Assembly: GCA_002491165.1 (NCBI GenBank)
Contig: DKVK01000087.1
Span: 1 to 8,182, forward strand
DNA length: 8,182 nt
Reading direction: 5' to 3'
From: Porphyromonadaceae bacterium UBA7180
Lineage (GTDB): Bacteria > Bacteroidota > Bacteroidia > Bacteroidales > Muribaculaceae
Positions 1 through 6,723 of this stretch are shown here, piece by piece; position 1 is the stretch's first letter, and the number at the start of each line of letters is the position of its first letter. Under the pieces are notes generated by a model that was given only the letters and a program-made list of their open reading frames with translations, was not told the origin of the DNA and did no database searches. The position numbers were made by a program, and so were the translations under genes.

Positions 1-13
1 CCCGACAAAAATG

Positions 14-55
14 GAATGTTAATAATGCTTAATCGAATGTCAATAATGCTTAATC
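14..55. repeat. Two-copy 21-bp direct tandem repeat upstream of the glycosidase gene
   Basis: Two adjacent 21-bp units occupy 14-34 and 35-55 and differ at a single position (T at 20, C at 41). Each unit has the form GAATGTyAATAATGCTTAAT followed by C, and contains two related half-motifs (AATGTyAAT and AATGCTTAAT), giving a sub-period of about 10-11 bp. That spacing is close to one DNA helical turn, so the array presents four similar half-sites on one face. It ends 99 bp before the start codon of the gene at 155. A direct-repeat operator is a reasonable inference, but a chance or slipped-strand duplication in AT-rich DNA cannot be excluded. Confidence 0.85.
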
Positions 56-85
56 ATAGATACAATAAATCATTTTCTCGAACGT

Positions 86-99
86 TATTATCTATAATA
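86..99. promoter_or_regulatory. Small AT-rich dyad in the leader of the glycosidase gene
   Basis: TATTAT at 86-91 and ATAATA at 94-99 are exact inverted repeats separated by two bases. The dyad contains a TATAAT-like hexamer at 93-98. No clean Bacteroidota -33/-7 pair (TTTG, then TAnnTTTG) is visible between 56 and 154, so the promoter of the downstream gene is not located. The best -7-like string, TACCATTT at 110-117, matches poorly. The dyad may be an operator or a chance event in AT-rich sequence. Confidence 0.25.
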
Positions 100-154
100 C
101 AGACAATGCTACCATTTTTACCGTAGAGACTTAAAATTTTAACATAACTCCCCG

Positions 155-2398
155 ATGATTACAAGTCTTATTCTGGCCGCCGCTGCCGTCTCTCCACAAG
201 TCATCGTCGCCACCGACGCCTATACATGGCGCGGCGACACCGTAGTGCAAGGCCCTTTCAAGGCATGGGCCGTCTCACCCGAAAAAATACAATCCACATA
301 CCACGGTCGCCCAGGCTTCTTCATGCCCGTGGAGCAGACGTGGCAACGCAAGAACGATCTCTCCTCCTATCCCCGACTATCCACCTCCAACGGACTGCTG
401 AAAGCCGTCTTCAATATGGGCCTCGACGAGATGGTAAACGCCGTTGAGCCTGACACCACGCTGCGCACCGGCAAGGAATGGGCCGGCGTCTGGACGCGCG
501 ACGTCAGCTACTCCATTATCCTCTCCATGGCCGCTCTCCAGCCTGAAGCTTCCATGATTTCGCTTATGAAGAAAGTGAATCCCGAAGGCCAGATTATCCA
601 GGACACCGGTTCGGGCGGCGCATGGCCCATCTCCACCGATCGCATGGTGTGGGCTCTCGCCGCCTGGGAAATTTATAAGGTAACGGGCGACCGCAAATGG
701 CTCGAAAAGGTCTACCCCATCGTGGTGCGCTCCATTGCCAAAGACCGCGAAACCGTAATGTCGCCGCGCGGCCTCGTGAAGGGCGAGACCTCCTTCCTCG
801 ACTGGCGCGAACAGAGCTATCCGCGATGGATGCAGACCGCCGACATAGCGCAGTCAGAAGCCATGAACACCAACATGGTGCACGCCGCCGCCCTCGACAT
901 AGCCTCGCAGATGGCCCGCACCCTCGGCAAGAAAAAAGAGGCCGAAGCCTTCGGAAAAGAGGCTCACGAACTCTCCAAGAAAATCAACGACACATTCTGG
1001 TGCGACACTATGGGCGACTATGCCATGTACACCTACGGCCGCGACAACCTCACGCTAAACCCGCGCTACGAGACGCTGGGCTCCTCGCTGTCAATACTTT
1101 ACGACATAGCCACGCTGGAGCAGGCCGCTTCCATAGTACAGTGCCATCCCGTCACTCCCTTCGGCTCGGCCATCTTCTATCCGCAGATCGCCGACATGCC
1201 CAGCTATCACAATAACGCGCTGTGGCCCTTCGTAGGCTCCTACTGGGCGCTGGCCAACGCCAAAGCCGGCAACGAACAAGGCGTGCTCGAAGCCATAGGC
1301 GCCGTGGTGCGTCCCGCAGCCCTCTTCGCCACAAACAAGGAGAATTTCAACCTCGACAACGGCGACTATTACACCGAACTCAACTCCTCCAACATGCTCT
1401 GGAGCCTGTCGGGCAATCTCGCCCTGACGATGAAAATCCTCTTCGGCATCAACTTCGAGCCCGACGGGATACGCTTTACTCCCTTCGTGCCGAAAACCCT
1501 GGCCGACACACGCAGCCTCGACGGCGTAAAATACCGCAACGCCACGCTCGACATCACCGTCAGCGGCTACGGCTCGCAGGTCAAGGAGATAACCCTCAAC
1601 GGCAAGAAACTCAAAGCCGGAGACACATTCATCCCCGCCACCAAACTCAAGGGCAACTGCAAGATAGCCATCACCATGGCCGACAATGACATCCCCGCCA
1701 TGCAGGTGAACCGCCGCCCCAACCTCAAAGCGCCGCTCACCCCCATCGCCCGCTTCGAGGACAACGCCTCCGCCCTGGCATGGAACCCCATCGAATACAT
1801 CGCCAAATACGTAGTGCTCCACAACGGCGAGCCGGTCGACACCGTGCGCACCACACGCTACGAAATCTCCGAACCCGGCGAGTGGCAAGTCATCGGCGTA
1901 GCCACAGACGGCACACCGTCGTTCGCCTCCGAACCGCTCTATCTCGGCAACTACGACACCATCCAGATTCCCGGAGAAGGCACCGCAATGACCTCCGAGG
2001 AAATCAGCTACCGGGCCGCCACGCCGGTTGCCGGTTACCTTGGCGAAGGTTTCGCAGAGACCGACCACAACAAGCGCGTCATCGAGATACCCGTAGAAAT
2101 CACCACACCCGGCACATACTCCCTGAGCCTGCGCTATGCCAACGGCAACGGCCCGGTGAACACCGAGAACAAGGCCGCCATCCGTGCCATCACCCTCGAC
2201 GGCCACAAGATAGGCACCGTCGTACTGCCGCAGCGAGGTGTAGCCAACTGGGATGACTGGGGCTTCTCCAACAGCGTGACAACGCAGCTACCCGAAGGCA
2301 AGCACACCCTGCGCATAGAGCTGCTGGAAGAGGACGAAAACATGAACCTGAAGACCAACCACGCCCTCATCGACGCCCTAATACTCCGCTCTTACTGA
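155..2398 (+). CDS. Exported six-hairpin glycoside hydrolase with beta-sandwich, Fn3-like and CBM-like C-terminal domains
   Basis: This is a 747-residue, probably exported carbohydrate-active enzyme; its substrate is unknown. A short hydrophobic N-terminus (residues 2-19) could be a signal peptide but lacks the usual Lys/Arg. The start is fixed by an in-frame TAA at 140-142. Residues about 75-430 look like an (alpha/alpha)6 barrel of the kind in GH63/GH65/GH78 and MGH1-like enzymes. Landmarks are WTRDVSYS (113-120), DTGSGGAWPISTDR (150-163), SFLDWREQ (213-220) and DYYTELNSSNMLWSLSG (404-420). Acid candidates are D216, E219 and E408, inferred from position only. Residues 431-508 form a beta-rich segment like the C-terminal domain of those families. 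About 518-598 is Fn3-like. About 610-747 resembles a CBM6/CBM35-type sandwich (YANGNG, 661-666; NWDDWGFS, 698-705; a final LIDALIL strand). The gene is GC-rich, stands alone and ends at a strong hairpin. I am confident of an exported glycosidase, not of the GH family. Confidence 0.8.
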   Translation: MITSLILAAAAVSPQVIVATDAYTWRGDTVVQGPFKAWAVSPEKIQSTYHGRPGFFMPVEQTWQRKNDLSSYPRLSTSNGLLKAVFNMGLDEMVNAVEPDTTLRTGKEWAGVWTRDVSYSIILSMAALQPEASMISLMKKVNPEGQIIQDTGSGGAWPISTDRMVWALAAWEIYKVTGDRKWLEKVYPIVVRSIAKDRETVMSPRGLVKGETSFLDWREQSYPRWMQTADIAQSEAMNTNMVHAAALDIASQMARTLGKKKEAEAFGKEAHELSKKINDTFWCDTMGDYAMYTYGRDNLTLNPRYETLGSSLSILYDIATLEQAASIVQCHPVTPFGSAIFYPQIADMPSYHNNALWPFVGSYWALANAKAGNEQGVLEAIGAVVRPAALFATNKENFNLDNGDYYTELNSSNMLWSLSGNLALTMKILFGINFEPDGIRFTPFVPKTLADTRSLDGVKYRNATLDITVSGYGSQVKEITLNGKKLKAGDTFIPATKLKGNCKIAITMADNDIPAMQVNRRPNLKAPLTPIARFEDNASALAWNPIEYIAKYVVLHNGEPVDTVRTTRYEISEPGEWQVIGVATDGTPSFASEPLYLGNYDTIQIPGEGTAMTSEEISYRAATPVAGYLGEGFAETDHNKRVIEIPVEITTPGTYSLSLRYANGNGPVNTENKAAIRAITLDGHKIGTVVLPQRGVANWDDWGFSNSVTTQLPEGKHTLRIELLEEDENMNLKTNHALIDALILRSY

Positions 2399-2418
2399 TT
2401 CCCGAATCCCATTCCTCA

Positions 2419-2462
2419 AAACATAAAACGGGTGCCAGGGGTCGGGCATCCGTTTTATGTTT
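2419..2462. terminator. Bidirectional intrinsic terminator between convergent genes
   Basis: An 18-bp stem pairs 2419-2436 with 2445-2462 around an 8-base loop (AGGGGTCG). The only imperfection is one pair that is G-U on the plus-strand RNA. The GC-rich core (CGGGTGCC against GGCATCCG) is flanked by an A-rich arm and a T-rich arm, so transcripts from either side end in a U-rich tail. It lies 21 bp after the stop codon at 2398 and 14 bp beyond the minus-strand stop at 2476, as expected of a terminator shared by convergent genes. Confidence 0.9.
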
Positions 2463-2475
2463 AATCAATTCAAAA

Positions 2476-3954
2476 TCAACGCGCAATAAGTTTCCGACCA
2501 TTCTGGATGTAAATGGTACCGCGTTGCGGGTTGCGGATTTCACGACCCATAAGGTCATACATCCGATTGTCATTTTCCGGCTCCTCAGTACTTATCTCTT
2601 CTATACCTGAGAACAGGCTCTCCAATTGCGCCCTTCTGTAAAGTACAGTCTCCCCCTGCGAAAGCTGCCGTATTTCATACTTCTCGTTTCTGCCGTCAAT
2701 CGGGGCCAACGGTTCGAAAAGGCGCCCTGTCTTTGGACCTACACTTTGCACAAAAACGCCATGACCAACACTTTCTTCACCGCGGCTAAATTCCACATGC
2801 TGGACGCTACAGGCATACGGTTCTATCCTTTGGCGTTTCAAAGCATCGACAAATGCTGTTATCGGTTCGCCATTTTCTGTATAGATAGGATATTTCACAT
2901 AGAATATCTGAGTATAGTAATCCTCAAGACTTATTTTTGAGGTAATTGAGAAATCATACAGCAAATTCTCCGTTAGTTCTTCACCGTTGTCATTTACAGG
3001 GCGTTGAGATGTTTCGGGATTAATCCACTGATAAACCAGCGGATCTTCCTGACGCATATATGCAGCGGTTTCTCCCGTAGCATTGTCTGTGAACGCGAGA
3101 TACTTTTTGCCATCTTTTTCTACTTCAGAAGTGAACGAATAAGACACATTGCCGATAGTTCGCTTCGTGCCGTCGGCGTCGGTCACCACTCTTTCGTAAT
3201 ACCACTGAAGACCTTCTACAATCATGGGCATATAGCCATACTTGTCTTTATAATCATAAATAACCTTTCCGGTATTTTTGTCATAAACCTTATCCAGATA
3301 GTAACTCCAGTCATTATAATATGATGCGCACCAAGGTCCGCATCCAGGAATGTCCAGAAATCCCTCTACAGGACCAATACCGTCATAAATCGGAAGACCT
3401 GAATTGTCATAATCGGGGTTATATTCACCAAATTGCATGTTCAATTGACGCATGGGGTGAAGACCGTCGCGAAGCATCACCTGCGGTTCCATTGCTACTA
3501 TTGCCAAAGGAGCAACAGCTTGGTCAGTAGAATTGCCACAAGTCAACGACATATATGGATCGCCCAATTCACGGTCAAAATCATACAGCAAAATCTCGCC
3601 GGGATTACAACCCTCCCTGGCATTGTATTCAGCTTGCTCCGCTTCACTGACAGCGCCATTCCACATATTCCAATAATATGGATTATTGGCTATATATCGG
3701 TAGATCTTTTTATTCTCTTCCCTCATCAACGAAATCACATTTTCGGGATGACCTAAAGATGTCAAGTTATGATAAACAACTCCATTGATTTCGGTAGTGC
3801 CGGAAAATTCAACTTCAGCATTGCCGGGAGTTTTCATATCCGGATCAGGGACGCCGCAACCGTAAACCCAGACGCGGTCTTCGCGAACAAGCGGCTCGTA
3901 AGCTTGCGCAACAAAACTTACTAACAGTGTGATTAACAGTAAAAGTTTCTTCAT
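2476..3954 (-). CDS. Secreted two-repeat protein with T9SS-like C-terminal tail, function unknown
   Basis: The 492-residue product starts with a clear Sec signal peptide (MKKLLLLITLLVSFVAQA, likely cleavage near residue 18-19), so it is exported. I do not recognise an enzymatic function. The mature part looks like two divergent copies of one module, about 20-235 and 240-445. Matching landmarks are PLVREDRVWVY with PMIVEGLQWYY, VISLMREENKKIYRY with TAAYMRQEDPLVYQW, GEILLYDF with TENLLYDF, and YDGIGPVEGFLDIP with VQSVGPKTGRLFEP. The last pair resembles the 'EGIGS..GLL' motif I associate with uncharacterised secreted Bacteroidota proteins. An acidic linker (about 450-463) leads to YDLMGREIRNP...GTIYIQNGRKLIAR (466-492), a short form of the tail seen on type IX secretion cargo and on many secreted Bacteroidales proteins. 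Copy 1 has most of the cysteines, including GCGPWC (204-209). By eye the gene is more AT-rich than its neighbours. It is transcribed alone from a promoter at 3993-4000. Confidence 0.85.
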   Translation of the reverse strand: MKKLLLLITLLVSFVAQAYEPLVREDRVWVYGCGVPDPDMKTPGNAEVEFSGTTEINGVVYHNLTSLGHPENVISLMREENKKIYRYIANNPYYWNMWNGAVSEAEQAEYNAREGCNPGEILLYDFDRELGDPYMSLTCGNSTDQAVAPLAIVAMEPQVMLRDGLHPMRQLNMQFGEYNPDYDNSGLPIYDGIGPVEGFLDIPGCGPWCASYYNDWSYYLDKVYDKNTGKVIYDYKDKYGYMPMIVEGLQWYYERVVTDADGTKRTIGNVSYSFTSEVEKDGKKYLAFTDNATGETAAYMRQEDPLVYQWINPETSQRPVNDNGEELTENLLYDFSITSKISLEDYYTQIFYVKYPIYTENGEPITAFVDALKRQRIEPYACSVQHVEFSRGEESVGHGVFVQSVGPKTGRLFEPLAPIDGRNEKYEIRQLSQGETVLYRRAQLESLFSGIEEISTEEPENDNRMYDLMGREIRNPQRGTIYIQNGRKLIAR

Positions 3955-4318
3955 GTTCCTGTGTTTTAAGCTCAGATTGTCGTTTGGATTCGCAAATATA
4001 TAAAAATAATCCTAAAACAACCTCGAAAATTAACATATTTAACATTTCTGCAAGTTTATTTAATATTTACATTATTTGAAGTATAATTTTTAACACAATT
4101 CATCCACTCTCAAAAGCAGACACATCAAGAAATAAGCCGTAATAAGCCATCATAAAACAAAATGTTAAAACGGTACATCCCAAAGCGAAACGTCACATTA
4201 AGGACCGGAGATTTCGAGAATTCCAGCCCTAAGGGCGCACGTACAGGAACTTCCCAGTGTCAGATTCTGTTACCGGAATGCTCTTTACTCAAAAAAATGA
4301 TAAGATGGGTAAGACGGG
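3955..4318. other. Gene-free interval of 364 bp
   Basis: The half nearest the secreted-protein gene (about 3980-4190) is strongly AT-rich and holds that gene's promoter. The half nearest rmuC (about 4190-4318) is of mixed composition. It includes a short perfect dyad GCCCT-A-AGGGC at 4226-4236 and, on the minus strand just after the rmuC stop, a run of seven T (4291-4297) without a convincing stem before it. I see no tRNA, no known RNA fold and no small gene with a credible start. A plus-strand reading frame from 4162 runs antisense into rmuC and does not look like a protein. Confidence 0.6.
3993..4000 (-). promoter_or_regulatory. Bacteroidota-type -7 box of the two-repeat secreted protein gene
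   Basis: The minus strand reads TATATTTG here, a perfect match to the Bacteroidota primary-sigma -7 element TAnnTTTG. It lies 38 bp upstream of the start codon at 3954, implying a short leader of about 30 nt. A weak -33 candidate (GTTG, about 17 bp further upstream) is spaced closer than the usual 19-20 bp. No Shine-Dalgarno sequence precedes the ATG, which is normal in this phylum. Confidence 0.6.
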
Positions 4319-5566
4319 TTATCTGGTGGTTTTGGCACCGAGGTCCTTCAGGCGGGCGGCGCGGTTCAGGAGGCTCTGCTGGTTGGTTTCGGAGAGCATG
4401 TTGCGTGTCTCTTCGTAGACTTTTACCGTGGTGGCGAGCTGCGTGCCTACGCGGTCGAAGCGTGTGGCGAAGGTTTTCACCGAGTCGTGCATCAGGCCGG
4501 CAACGCGTGCTATCTCGGCGGCGTTCCGGTTCTGCCGGTCTTCGCGCCACAGCTGGCCTATGAGCTGCAAGGTGGAGAGCAAATGCGCGGCGGAGACTAT
4601 CACCACGCCGCCGCGGAAGGCGTATTGCCACAGGTCGGGGTCGAGCGTGACGGCGGCGACGAACGCACCTTCGTTGGGGATGAACATGAGCACATGTTCA
4701 AGGGCGTTGCGCACGCTTTTCTGGTATTTCTTATTTTTCAGCTCATCCACGTGGCGGCGCACGGAGGCCACGTGGCGCATCCCGGCGGCCTTGCGTTGCT
4801 CAGCATCTTCGGCGGCGCAATAGTCCACGTAATCTTTCAGCGACACTTTGGAGTCTACTATCACATGCCGGTCGTCGGGAAGGTCGATTATGAAGTCCGG
4901 GCGCTGTAGTTCGCCCCCTTCGCCGCGGAGCACCTTCCCGTCGGCATCTTTAGTAACTTGCGCACGGTAATTTACATCACGCTGCAATCCGGCTTCCTGG
5001 AGCAGGGTTTCGAGACGCAATTCGCCCCAGTCGCCCTGCACCTTGCTGTTGCCGCGCAATGCCTCGGTGAGGTTTTTAGCTTCGCGCCCCAGGAGGTCGT
5101 TCATCTGCGAAAGTTGCTCAATGCGCGAAGTCAGTGTGCGCGACGACGCTTCGGAATCCACCTGCGCACGCTGCACAAGGGCCGAAAGGGTTTCGAGCCG
5201 TTCGCGCAACGGGGCGAGTACCTGCTCCATCTGCTCGGAGTTGGTGTTTTTCAGATTCTCGATGCCCTGCAGGGTGGCCTGGCGCGACATTTCGCCGAGC
5301 CTTATCTGCGACTCGCGTTCTATGACTTTGACACGCTCTTCCCAATGCTGCCTGAGTTCCTGCAATTCGCGACGGTGATTCTCCTGCATCGAGGCTATGG
5401 CCCGCTGATTGCTTTCGTTCAAGCCGGCTATATACTCGCGCATCTGCGCGTTGGCCGCATCGGTGCCTCCCTGACGACTGGAGATGTTACGCCCGTACAC
5501 TATTATAAAACCGACGACCATTGCCCCGATGAGCAACATCGTCACTATCAATATTACCGTTGCCAT
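4319..5566 (-). CDS. rmuC: RmuC family DNA recombination/maintenance protein
   Basis: The 415-residue product is a typical RmuC. In E. coli, loss of RmuC raises inversion at short inverted repeats, and the family is thought to contain a PD-(D/E)XK-type nuclease fold. Residues 3-24 form one N-terminal membrane helix. About 40-175 is a long Q/E/R-rich coiled coil. The conserved domain (about 175-385) shows GDWGELRLETLLQEAGL (178-194), RPDFIIDLP (222-230) and VIVDSKVSLKDY (235-246). These supply the candidate active-site residues E182/E186, D224, D238 and K240, and the set is complete. FIPNEGAF (295-302) and the RNAAEIARVAG segment (347-357) are also family-typical. It lies 7 bp downstream of apbE on the same strand, so it is probably the second gene of that operon; I see no separate promoter. 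Length and start are normal for the family. Confidence 0.95.
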   Translation of the reverse strand: MATVILIVTMLLIGAMVVGFIIVYGRNISSRQGGTDAANAQMREYIAGLNESNQRAIASMQENHRRELQELRQHWEERVKVIERESQIRLGEMSRQATLQGIENLKNTNSEQMEQVLAPLRERLETLSALVQRAQVDSEASSRTLTSRIEQLSQMNDLLGREAKNLTEALRGNSKVQGDWGELRLETLLQEAGLQRDVNYRAQVTKDADGKVLRGEGGELQRPDFIIDLPDDRHVIVDSKVSLKDYVDYCAAEDAEQRKAAGMRHVASVRRHVDELKNKKYQKSVRNALEHVLMFIPNEGAFVAAVTLDPDLWQYAFRGGVVIVSAAHLLSTLQLIGQLWREDRQNRNAAEIARVAGLMHDSVKTFATRFDRVGTQLATTVKVYEETRNMLSETNQQSLLNRAARLKDLGAKTTR

Positions 5567-5573
5567 AACCGTT

Positions 5574-6551
5574 TCAATCTTCTACAACATATTTTTTGAA
5601 ACCTGGTGACATCCAGATCTTGTTACCGGGCATAATGAGCATCATTGCAAGACCATATTTCTGCGCCATCTGCTGAGCGCGAGCGCTACCGAGCGCCATG
5701 GCCGCCGTGGCGTAAGCGTCGGCTTCCATCGCTGTCGAGGCGATTACGGTGGCCGAAAGCACATCGGTCTGCACAGGACGGCCGGTCACCGGGTCGATGG
5801 TATGGCCGTAAACCTGTCCCTTCTTTTCGTGGTAGTTGCGGTAGTTGCCCGAGGTCGCTACCCCTTCGTCGCCGATTTCAAACACGCATTGCGACAGATG
5901 CACGACACCTTCGGAACGTATCGGCGCATCGACCGACACACGCCATTTGCCACCGCGCGGCGACTCTCCGTGCGCCAGAATCTCACCACCTATTTCTATG
6001 AGGAAATTCCGGACGCCGTTGCGAAGGAACATTTCCCCCACCGCGTCGCAACCGTAACCCTTGGCGATGGCCGAGAAGTTGAACTCCAGGCGCGGGTCGT
6101 TTTTCAGCAGCAGGTTGCCGTGGAGACGCGTCTTGCCCATACCGACATATTTCAGGAGTTCGTCGATGCGGGCCGTGTCGGCCGTGGCCTTGTGACCTTT
6201 CCCGAACCCCCATGCAGTGACAAGTGGCGACACCGTGGGGTCGAAGGCGCCGCCGCTGCGCCCGTTGACGAGCAGCGACATACGGTAGACGCGGCGGAAC
6301 ACCGAGTCGGTGCGTGCCGTCTCGTTGCGGTTGATGCGGCTGACGAGCGAGGTGCTGTCGAATGCCGAAACGCTCGCCGCCACACGGTTGAACTGCGGCA
6401 TCAGGGAGTCGCGGAGCGTCGCCGGGCCATCGTAGGTGACGTTATACATTGTGTTCCAAATCATCCCGCTTTCGTTTTGATAATCGCTGCGACAGCCCCC
6501 CAAGAGCGTCAGCACCACCGCAAAAAGCGAAAAAAGACAACTTTTCTTCAT
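5574..6551 (-). CDS. apbE: ApbE-family FAD:protein FMN transferase lipoprotein
   Basis: ApbE enzymes use FAD to attach FMN covalently to Thr/Ser of exported or membrane flavoproteins, such as NqrB/NqrC and RnfG/RnfD subunits. The 325-residue product opens with a lipoprotein signal (MKKS..., lipobox LGGC, lipidated Cys20), placing it outside the inner membrane. Family landmarks are all present: GGAFDPTVSPLVTAWGFG (100-117), NFSAIAKGYGCDAV (158-171), FLIEIGGEILAHG (183-195), VATSGNYR (231-238), HTIDPVTGRPV (250-260) and STAMEADAYATAAM (272-285). D278 and T282 are the expected Mg-binding residues. It leads the apbE-rmuC operon and has a well-matched promoter. No flavoprotein target gene lies in this window, so its partners must be elsewhere. 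The start at 6551 is supported by the signal peptide. Confidence 0.96.
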   Translation of the reverse strand: MKKSCLFSLFAVVLTLLGGCRSDYQNESGMIWNTMYNVTYDGPATLRDSLMPQFNRVAASVSAFDSTSLVSRINRNETARTDSVFRRVYRMSLLVNGRSGGAFDPTVSPLVTAWGFGKGHKATADTARIDELLKYVGMGKTRLHGNLLLKNDPRLEFNFSAIAKGYGCDAVGEMFLRNGVRNFLIEIGGEILAHGESPRGGKWRVSVDAPIRSEGVVHLSQCVFEIGDEGVATSGNYRNYHEKKGQVYGHTIDPVTGRPVQTDVLSATVIASTAMEADAYATAAMALGSARAQQMAQKYGLAMMLIMPGNKIWMSPGFKKYVVED

Positions 6552-6571
6552 TATTCAGATAAATTTTACTG

Positions 6572-6579
6572 CAAAGATA
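6572..6579 (-). promoter_or_regulatory. apbE: Bacteroidota-type -7 box of the apbE-rmuC operon
   Basis: The minus strand reads TATCTTTG, a perfect TAnnTTTG -7 element, 20 bp before the apbE start codon. This implies a very short leader of roughly 12-15 nt. An exact -33 TTTG at 19-20 bp is absent; a TTTG lies only about 10 bp upstream and an AT-rich tract fills the rest. The position is nevertheless good for driving both apbE and rmuC. Confidence 0.65.
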
Positions 6580-6694
6580 GTGCTTTTTTCAAAATTAATT
6601 TGTAAATTAGCGCAGATTTTCTTGAACGGTGGGAAATATAAGACCGCACACACTCACTCTCCGGCCTACGTTGTCACGCTTCGCCACCTTCAAT

Positions 6695-6702
6695 CTTATT
6701 TG
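6695..6702 (+). promoter_or_regulatory. Weak candidate -7 box for the DJ-1-like gene
   Basis: CTTATTTG ends 21 bp before the ATG at 6724 and preserves the TTTG part of the -7 consensus but not its TA. A GTTG at 6670-6673, 21 bp upstream, could be the -33 element. This is the best candidate in the 172-bp divergent region with apbE, but two mismatches keep it tentative. Confidence 0.3.
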
Positions 6703-6723
6703 TTATTCAAAAGTTCAGAATCT

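Noticed and set aside
1091..2206. A 371-codon open frame on the minus strand inside the glycosidase gene
   Set aside because: It is an antisense shadow produced by the GC-rich codon use of the real gene; the translation is low-complexity (Gly/Val/Asp-rich) with no domain-like pattern.
4226..4236. Palindrome GCCCT-A-AGGGC upstream of the AT-rich stretch
   Set aside because: Five-base arms are expected by chance at this length, and no promoter or second copy makes it a credible operator.
4291..4318. Possible terminator after rmuC (T7 run on the minus strand)
   Set aside because: The sequence before the T-run contains direct rather than inverted similarity (TCTTACC and ATCTTATC), so no stable stem forms.
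4162..4563. A plus-strand frame starting in the intergenic region and running antisense into the end of rmuC
   Set aside because: Most of it overlaps rmuC, its translation is Arg/Ser-rich without motifs, and there is no promoter or consensus context for its start.
4958..6605. Two long plus-strand open frames (4958-5599 and 5802-6605) opposite rmuC and apbE
   Set aside because: Both lie antisense to clearly recognised genes and show no family motifs; the second also runs through the apbE promoter.
6580..6723. A 48-residue N-terminal extension of the DJ-1-like protein
   Set aside because: The extra residues do not belong to the family, while the ATG at 6724 starts exactly at the conserved first strand; the extension would also overlap the divergent apbE promoter.
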